Part shown: piece by piece, positions 60,797-64,000 of the stretch
Numbering within the stretch: position 1 is the first letter of the stretch
Layout of the letters: each line of letters begins with the position of its first letter
Source of the DNA: Pseudomonadota bacterium
GTDB lineage: Bacteria; Desulfobacterota; Desulfovibrionia; Desulfovibrionales; Desulfomicrobiaceae
NCBI GenBank assembly: GCA_018902545.1
Contig: JAHIQM010000003.1
Coordinates: 34,108-98,107 of the forward strand
Reading direction: 5' to 3'
DNA: 64,000 nt
Program-made: the position numbers and the translations under genes
Notes under the pieces: model-generated
What the model was told of the DNA's origin: nothing
The model's database searches: none
Seen by the model: the letters and a program-made list of their open reading frames with translations, nothing else

Positions 60797-61120
60797 GTGC
60801 TGGATTCAAGAAGATCGCCGCGCAGGGCGTCCCTGACACGGTGCACGGTGGAAAAATGTTTTTCTGAGAACGGCAAGATTCCTTCACGTACGGTCAACTA
60901 CAGCGCTACGGGCCTCATGCTCGAGCTGGATTATCCGTTGAGTCCCGGTGATGGCATCAAGGTTTTTTTCGCCCCGGACGCCGAGGAGGCCAGTCTCTAT
61001 GGCACGAGCTGCTGCCTTGGCATGGTGCGCTGGTGCAGAACCCAGGACGGAAGCTGCGGCGGGTTCTATGGTGTCGGGGTTGAGTTCGTGAACCAGGCTG
61101 CGCGGGGATATGGTTATTAG
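60797..61120 (+). CDS. PilZ-domain protein
   Basis: A 107-residue single PilZ domain with a GTG start after AAAGGAG. The first motif appears as RRSPRRASLTRCTV (Arg-rich), the second as NYSATGLMLEL (N-x-S-A-x-G). Cys residues (CFSE, CCLGMVRWC) are unusual. It probably binds c-di-GMP and acts on the EPS or surface machinery. It follows the repeat block and stands alone on the strand. Confidence 0.82.
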   Translation: MLDSRRSPRRASLTRCTVEKCFSENGKIPSRTVNYSATGLMLELDYPLSPGDGIKVFFAPDAEEASLYGTSCCLGMVRWCRTQDGSCGGFYGVGVEFVNQAARGYGY

Positions 61121-61226
61121 TTTTACGCCTAACACGTAACACCTCACACCTCCTCTCTTCCCTACTGTTCCACTCCGCAAAAGGTAGAGTTGTTACCCCT
61201 GCCTTGCATGTCGTAGTGGTCCCGCC

Positions 61227-62264
61227 ATGCAAATGGTCAACAACATCCACGACGCCCTTTTCCGAGAGACAATGAGTCACCGCGACGTGGCGGCAGATTT
61301 TCTTCGACAGTATCTGCCCGAATCCGTCATCAGGCATATTCGTCTCGAAACCCTGGCCATCTGCAAGGACACCTTCGTGGCCCCGGACCAGACAATGCAC
61401 CACTCGGATCTGCTTTACGAGGTCCGACTGAGCGGCGATAAATCTGCCTTTGTCTACTTCCTCTTTGAGCATAAAAGCAGGCCCGATCGTTTCGTGGCGC
61501 TGCAGGTGCTGCGCTACATGCTCGAAATTTGGGAGCTGGATCGCAAGCAGCACAGATCCCGCAAGGGTTTGCCGCTCATCATTCCCATTGTTGTTTACCA
61601 CGGTAAGACCCGGCAGAAGGCTGTCCGCCTTGGCGAGCTTGTGGAACTACCGGACGCGTGTCTCAAGACATACATCCCGGACTTCGACCTGGCCTTGCAC
61701 GACTTTTCGCCTGGCTCGGAGGAGCAGATCAAGGGCTCCATCATCGTGCGTCTGCTGTTGACCTGCTTCCGCGCCAAGAACGACCCCAAAACCGTCGGAC
61801 ATGTGCTCGACATTTATCGGATTCTAAGCGAACTCGACGACGACGAAACGTCTCTGCGCTGGGTGCAGGTCATCTTCCGTTACCTGCTCCAGACCATGGA
61901 CATAGAGGAGAACGTTATGCATGATGCGGCTGAACTGCTTCTCTCATCAACAAAGAAGGGTACACTCATGACGCTTGCCGAACGCCTGCTCAGCAGAGGA
62001 AAACAGGAAGGTCGCCAGGAAGGTCGGCAGGAAGGTCGGCAGGAAGGTCGCCAGGTAGGACGTCAGGAAGGACGTCAGGAGGGTCGGCTGTTGGTGCTTG
62101 AGCGGCTTCTGGCCAAGCGTTTCGGACAGCACGTGCTGGATATCCGGGTCCAGGAGCGTCTGCGAACGGCCACGCCCGATCAGCTGGACCTCTGGGCCGA
62201 GCGCATCCTTGACGCCAGAGCCTTTGAGGATGTTTTCCGGGACTCTTCGGAAGGTCCGTCATGA
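61227..62264 (+). CDS. Rpn-family PD-(D/E)XK nuclease/putative transposase
   Basis: A 345-residue protein of the recombination-promoting nuclease (RpnA/YhgA-like, transposase_31) family. The nuclease motif reads SDLLYEV (Asp) then YFLFEHKSRPD (E-x-K), followed by LRYMLEIWELDR. A stretch of QEGR units (about residues 256-283, seven copies) separates it from a C-terminal helical segment. Such proteins are multi-copy and mobile-like in many genomes. The start lies near a GTG/ATG cluster; 61227 is the natural ATG. Confidence 0.85.
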   Translation: MQMVNNIHDALFRETMSHRDVAADFLRQYLPESVIRHIRLETLAICKDTFVAPDQTMHHSDLLYEVRLSGDKSAFVYFLFEHKSRPDRFVALQVLRYMLEIWELDRKQHRSRKGLPLIIPIVVYHGKTRQKAVRLGELVELPDACLKTYIPDFDLALHDFSPGSEEQIKGSIIVRLLLTCFRAKNDPKTVGHVLDIYRILSELDDDETSLRWVQVIFRYLLQTMDIEENVMHDAAELLLSSTKKGTLMTLAERLLSRGKQEGRQEGRQEGRQEGRQVGRQEGRQEGRLLVLERLLAKRFGQHVLDIRVQERLRTATPDQLDLWAERILDARAFEDVFRDSSEGPS

Positions 62265-62493
62265 CGCTTGCGAGGGCGGCCACGCAGGGCCGCCCCTACG
62301 TTGTGGCGTTGATATGATGATGTGATTGCGGTGCGATACCTGTTTGGGCGAAAAATTTTTCGCCCCTACGGAATCACGGAAATTTCCCGCCCGATCATGA
62401 CCACGGCGATACGTCGCGTAGGGGCAGACCTATGTGTCTGCCCTGTTTTTGTGTCTGCCCGATTTCGTGGTGCGGCCGTACGGCCACGGGGGC
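62262..62493. repeat. Fourth copy of the triple-palindrome repeat
   Basis: It carries the GGGCGGCCACGCAGGGCCGC hairpin (about 62269), GGGCGAAAAATTTTTCGCCC (62346) and GGGGCAGACCTATGTGTCTGC (62420), in the same relative order and orientation as the tandem copies at 52809-53511. It begins right at the nuclease stop codon. Confidence 0.85.
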
Positions 62494-62510
62494 AGAAGAA
62501 TCATCCCCCA

Positions 62511-62960
62511 TCACACCAACAAAAAGACCCTCGGATCCACATGGAGCGCTTCGGCCAGCTTGCGGGCGTTCTTTTTGCCGATGGGGCGCTTGTTGTTCTC
62601 CATTTCCGAAATATGCCTTCTGGGGATTCCCGTTGCGGCGGCCAGTTGCTCCTGGGTCATCCCTTCCCGAAACCTGGCCCCGGCAAGAAATGCGCCCGGG
62701 AGTTCCTGCTGCGATACGTTCAGGGCTTCGCGCCAGGGAACGGTAGAGGCCGCGATGGAGGCATCGATAGAATCAGCGACGGAGGCATCGATAGAACCAG
62801 CGATGGAGGCATCGATAGAACCAGCGACGGAGGCATCGATAGAATCAGCGACGGAGGCATCGATAGACACCCCCATTTGGATTGCCTTTCCCGTTGCCTT
62901 TGTCGCTGCCTCCGTCGTTCTCCGGTCGTTGCCTTTCCCGCTGCCTTTTCCATTCACCAC
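62511..62960 (-). CDS. XRE-family HTH protein with tandem-repeat N-terminus
   Basis: Residues about 85-149 form a standard XRE helix-turn-helix (MTQEQLAAATGIPRRHISEM then ENNKRPIGKKNARKLAEAL). The preceding 50 residues are five SIDASVAD/SIDASVAG units encoded by a 24-bp tandem repeat. The first residues come from the GGTGAAT/GGCAGCGAC repeat sequence itself. The protein may be a truncated antitoxin or regulator whose 5' end was replaced by repeat DNA; the true start is uncertain (ATG at 62960 or 62876). Confidence 0.6.
   Translation of the reverse strand: MVNGKGSGKGNDRRTTEAATKATGKAIQMGVSIDASVADSIDASVAGSIDASIAGSIDASVADSIDASIAASTVPWREALNVSQQELPGAFLAGARFREGMTQEQLAAATGIPRRHISEMENNKRPIGKKNARKLAEALHVDPRVFLLV
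62744..62870 (-). repeat. 24-bp coding tandem repeat
   Basis: About five copies of GACGGAGGCATCGATAGA plus six bases (A/T)(C/A)CAGC-type encode the SIDASVAx units. The unit resembles the purine-rich GAGGCAGCGATA intergenic arrays. Confidence 0.8.
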
Positions 62961-62977
62961 TCACCATTCACCATTCA

Positions 62978-63307
62978 CTAGTCGCCTGCCGCATCAACGC
63001 CGCCAACATCTTGCACGCCGGGCAAAGGTGTCACCGCTTCCCAGCCGGTGCGCTCGTGTTCCGCTTCCCATAGATCCCGAGTCTTCTGCATGTTCATCCA
63101 CAGGTCCGGCGAAGTGGCGAAGGCACGGGAAAGCCTCATGGCCATGTCCGGGGTGATGCCGACCTTTTCGTTGACCAGGTTGGAAAGATGCTTGCGAGAA
63201 ACGCCCAAGTGTCCAGCTGCTGCCGTGACGGTCAGCTTCAACGGTTCCAGGTACATCCGGAGCAAAATGCCTCCGGGATGGCTTGGCTTGCGGGTTCTGT
63301 TCTGCAT
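62978..63307 (-). CDS. higA: HigA-family antitoxin (type II toxin-antitoxin)
   Basis: A protein of about 109 residues with an XRE-type HTH (LTVTAAAGHLGVSRKHLSNLVNEKVGITPDMAMRLSRAFATSPDLW), the HigA signature including SPDLWMNMQKTRDLWEAE. The ATG at 63307 has a strong AGGAGG. It lies 8 bp after the toxin gene, the usual toxin-first order of higBA. It should neutralise HigB and repress the promoter. The last residues (VGGVDAAGD) run into the repeat array. Confidence 0.9.
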   Translation of the reverse strand: MQNRTRKPSHPGGILLRMYLEPLKLTVTAAAGHLGVSRKHLSNLVNEKVGITPDMAMRLSRAFATSPDLWMNMQKTRDLWEAEHERTGWEAVTPLPGVQDVGGVDAAGD

Positions 63308-63315
63308 ATGGCCTC

Positions 63316-63594
63316 CTAGTGATAGTCGAGATAGTTGATGACGTAGACGTCGCTTCCTTCGAACCGAAAGGTAACCCTCCAATTGCCTGACACTTTTACA
63401 GCCCAGTGATTCGCCAGTGAGCCTTTGAGCGGATGGAGGGCTGAACCTGGAAAATTCATGTCTTGCGGATCCCGCGCAGCATCCAGAAGGTCAAGAATGT
63501 CTTGCAACTTACTGGCATGTTTGGCCTGAATTCCTTTTGTGGTTCCGGTTCGGAAAAAGGCTTCAAGCCCCTTGTGTGCGAATGTCTTTATCAT
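63316..63594 (-). CDS. higB: HigB/RelE-family toxin
   Basis: A 92-residue RelE-fold mRNA interferase: MIKTFAHKGLEAFFRTGTTKG start, then LHPLKGSLANHWAVKVSGNWRVTFRF, carrying the basic and aromatic residues of HigB/RelE active sites, ending VINYLDYH. It would cut mRNA at the ribosome when unbalanced by HigA. Confidence 0.92.
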   Translation of the reverse strand: MIKTFAHKGLEAFFRTGTTKGIQAKHASKLQDILDLLDAARDPQDMNFPGSALHPLKGSLANHWAVKVSGNWRVTFRFEGSDVYVINYLDYH

Positions 63595-63859
63595 GATTTG
63601 TAACCATATTGGTTACGGCTGTCAAAGCCGATGCCCTGCTTGAATGAAAACCACATAAACGACCACGCCATATCTTCAATTGCCTGGGTCTCTGAGATCA
63701 AGAACACATCTGCCTCCATCCTCGCCTCCATCCCCGCCTTTATCCCCCTCCCATCCCCGCCTCTACCCCTGACCCAGCCCAAATACGGGGCGGCAGCCTG
63801 GTAACGCTGGAACTTGCGGGACCGCTTGGTTTTGATAACCGAAAATTGACCAGGCAAAG
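63595..63859. other. Repeat-containing gap before the insertion sequence
   Basis: The minus strand carries purine-rich GGGGATGGAGGCGAGGATGG-type units (63716-63770) related to the GAGGCAGC arrays. No gene is supported. Confidence 0.5.
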
Positions 63860-64000
63860 TGACCTGCTCGGCTCTTTTCAGACCAGTCGAAACTTGAGAT
63901 AGGTTTCTCCCTCAACCACGAGGGAACTGATGAAAAAGGGACGATTTTCCGAAGAGCAGATGGTCGGCATTCTGCGTGAAGCTGACCGTAGTCCGGTGGC
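63860..64000 (+). mobile_element. IS3-family insertion sequence, left end (partial)
   Basis: A sequence beginning TGACCTGCTC at 63860 looks like an IS3-type terminal inverted repeat, with the transposase OrfA starting 71 bp inside. The element continues beyond the window. Confidence 0.55.
63931..64000 (+). CDS. IS3-family transposase OrfA, N-terminus (partial)
   Basis: MKKGRFSEEQMVGILREADR is the standard start of the HTH (transposase_8) protein OrfA of IS3/IS407-type elements. The frame is cut by the window end. GAGGG precedes the ATG. Confidence 0.8.

Noticed and set aside
62322..62981. A 219-codon plus-strand frame, and an overlapping 240-codon frame at 62434-63156
   Set aside because: They run through the palindromic and tandem repeats and antisense to the XRE and HigA genes; repetitive composition only.
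63591..63857. An 88-codon minus-strand frame before higB
   Set aside because: Partly made of the purine-rich repeat and without recognisable domain or good ribosome site; could be part of a decayed gene but is not supported.

Overview
The window looks like a GC-rich chromosome segment of a sulfate-reducer-like deltaproteobacterium (Desulfovibrionales, for example a Desulfomicrobium relative). This is an inference from gene content: a tungsten aldehyde:ferredoxin oxidoreductase beside a Liv transporter, many sigma-54 activators, PAS proteins ending in a phage-CI-type HTH, and a VPLPA/PEP-CTERM exosortase locus. No rRNA or CRISPR array is present. There is one tRNA, and an IS3-family element begins at the right edge.

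Layout. 1-10.9 kb (minus strand): an amino-acid uptake and catabolism operon, gabT-livK-livH-livM-livG-livF-aor, apparently read from a -24/-12 promoter just upstream of gabT, with its likely PAS/AAA+ activator encoded upstream. 11.0-17.2 kb: tRNA-Lys(CTT), then about 6 kb of small envelope and stress-type genes plus a second sigma-54 activator. This block ends in a 52-bp near-perfect copy of the tRNA 3' half, so it looks like a tRNA-borne island whose integrase is missing. 17.4-26.2 kb: a DEAD-box helicase, motAB with a TPR lipoprotein, a four-PAS regulator, a FadL-type porin and an HDOD protein. 26.5-33.5 kb: a tightly overlapping signalling operon (PhnD-like lipoprotein, Cys-rich histidine kinase, receiver, truncated PEP-synthase-like phosphotransferase, dual-specificity phosphatase fused to a YkgJ-type Cys cluster), then CheX and isocitrate dehydrogenase. 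36.0-40.9 kb: pilMNOPQ. 41-42.2 kb: a GntR regulator and an RHH-PilZ protein.

42.6-61 kb is an exopolysaccharide/protein-sorting locus. It holds two VPLPA-type PEP-CTERM substrates, an NtrC-like regulator with a degenerate receiver, three PilZ proteins (one of them the RHH-PilZ just outside), export protein, outer-membrane barrel, chain-length protein, BY-kinase-like ATPase, ExeA-like ATPase, exosortase-EpsI fusion, initiating sugar transferase and a PrsT-like TPR lipoprotein. The right end (61-64 kb) has an Rpn-type nuclease, an XRE protein, a HigBA module and the start of an IS3 transposase.

The most unusual signal is not a gene. Most wide gaps between genes in the 43-63 kb region carry degenerate heptamer-like arrays: G/T-rich just after a stop codon and A/C-rich just before the next start, in the sense of transcription, so each gap could fold into a long hairpin. 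Inside or beside these gaps lie copies of an approximately 240-bp composite of three palindromes, three of them in tandem in front of the exosortase gene.
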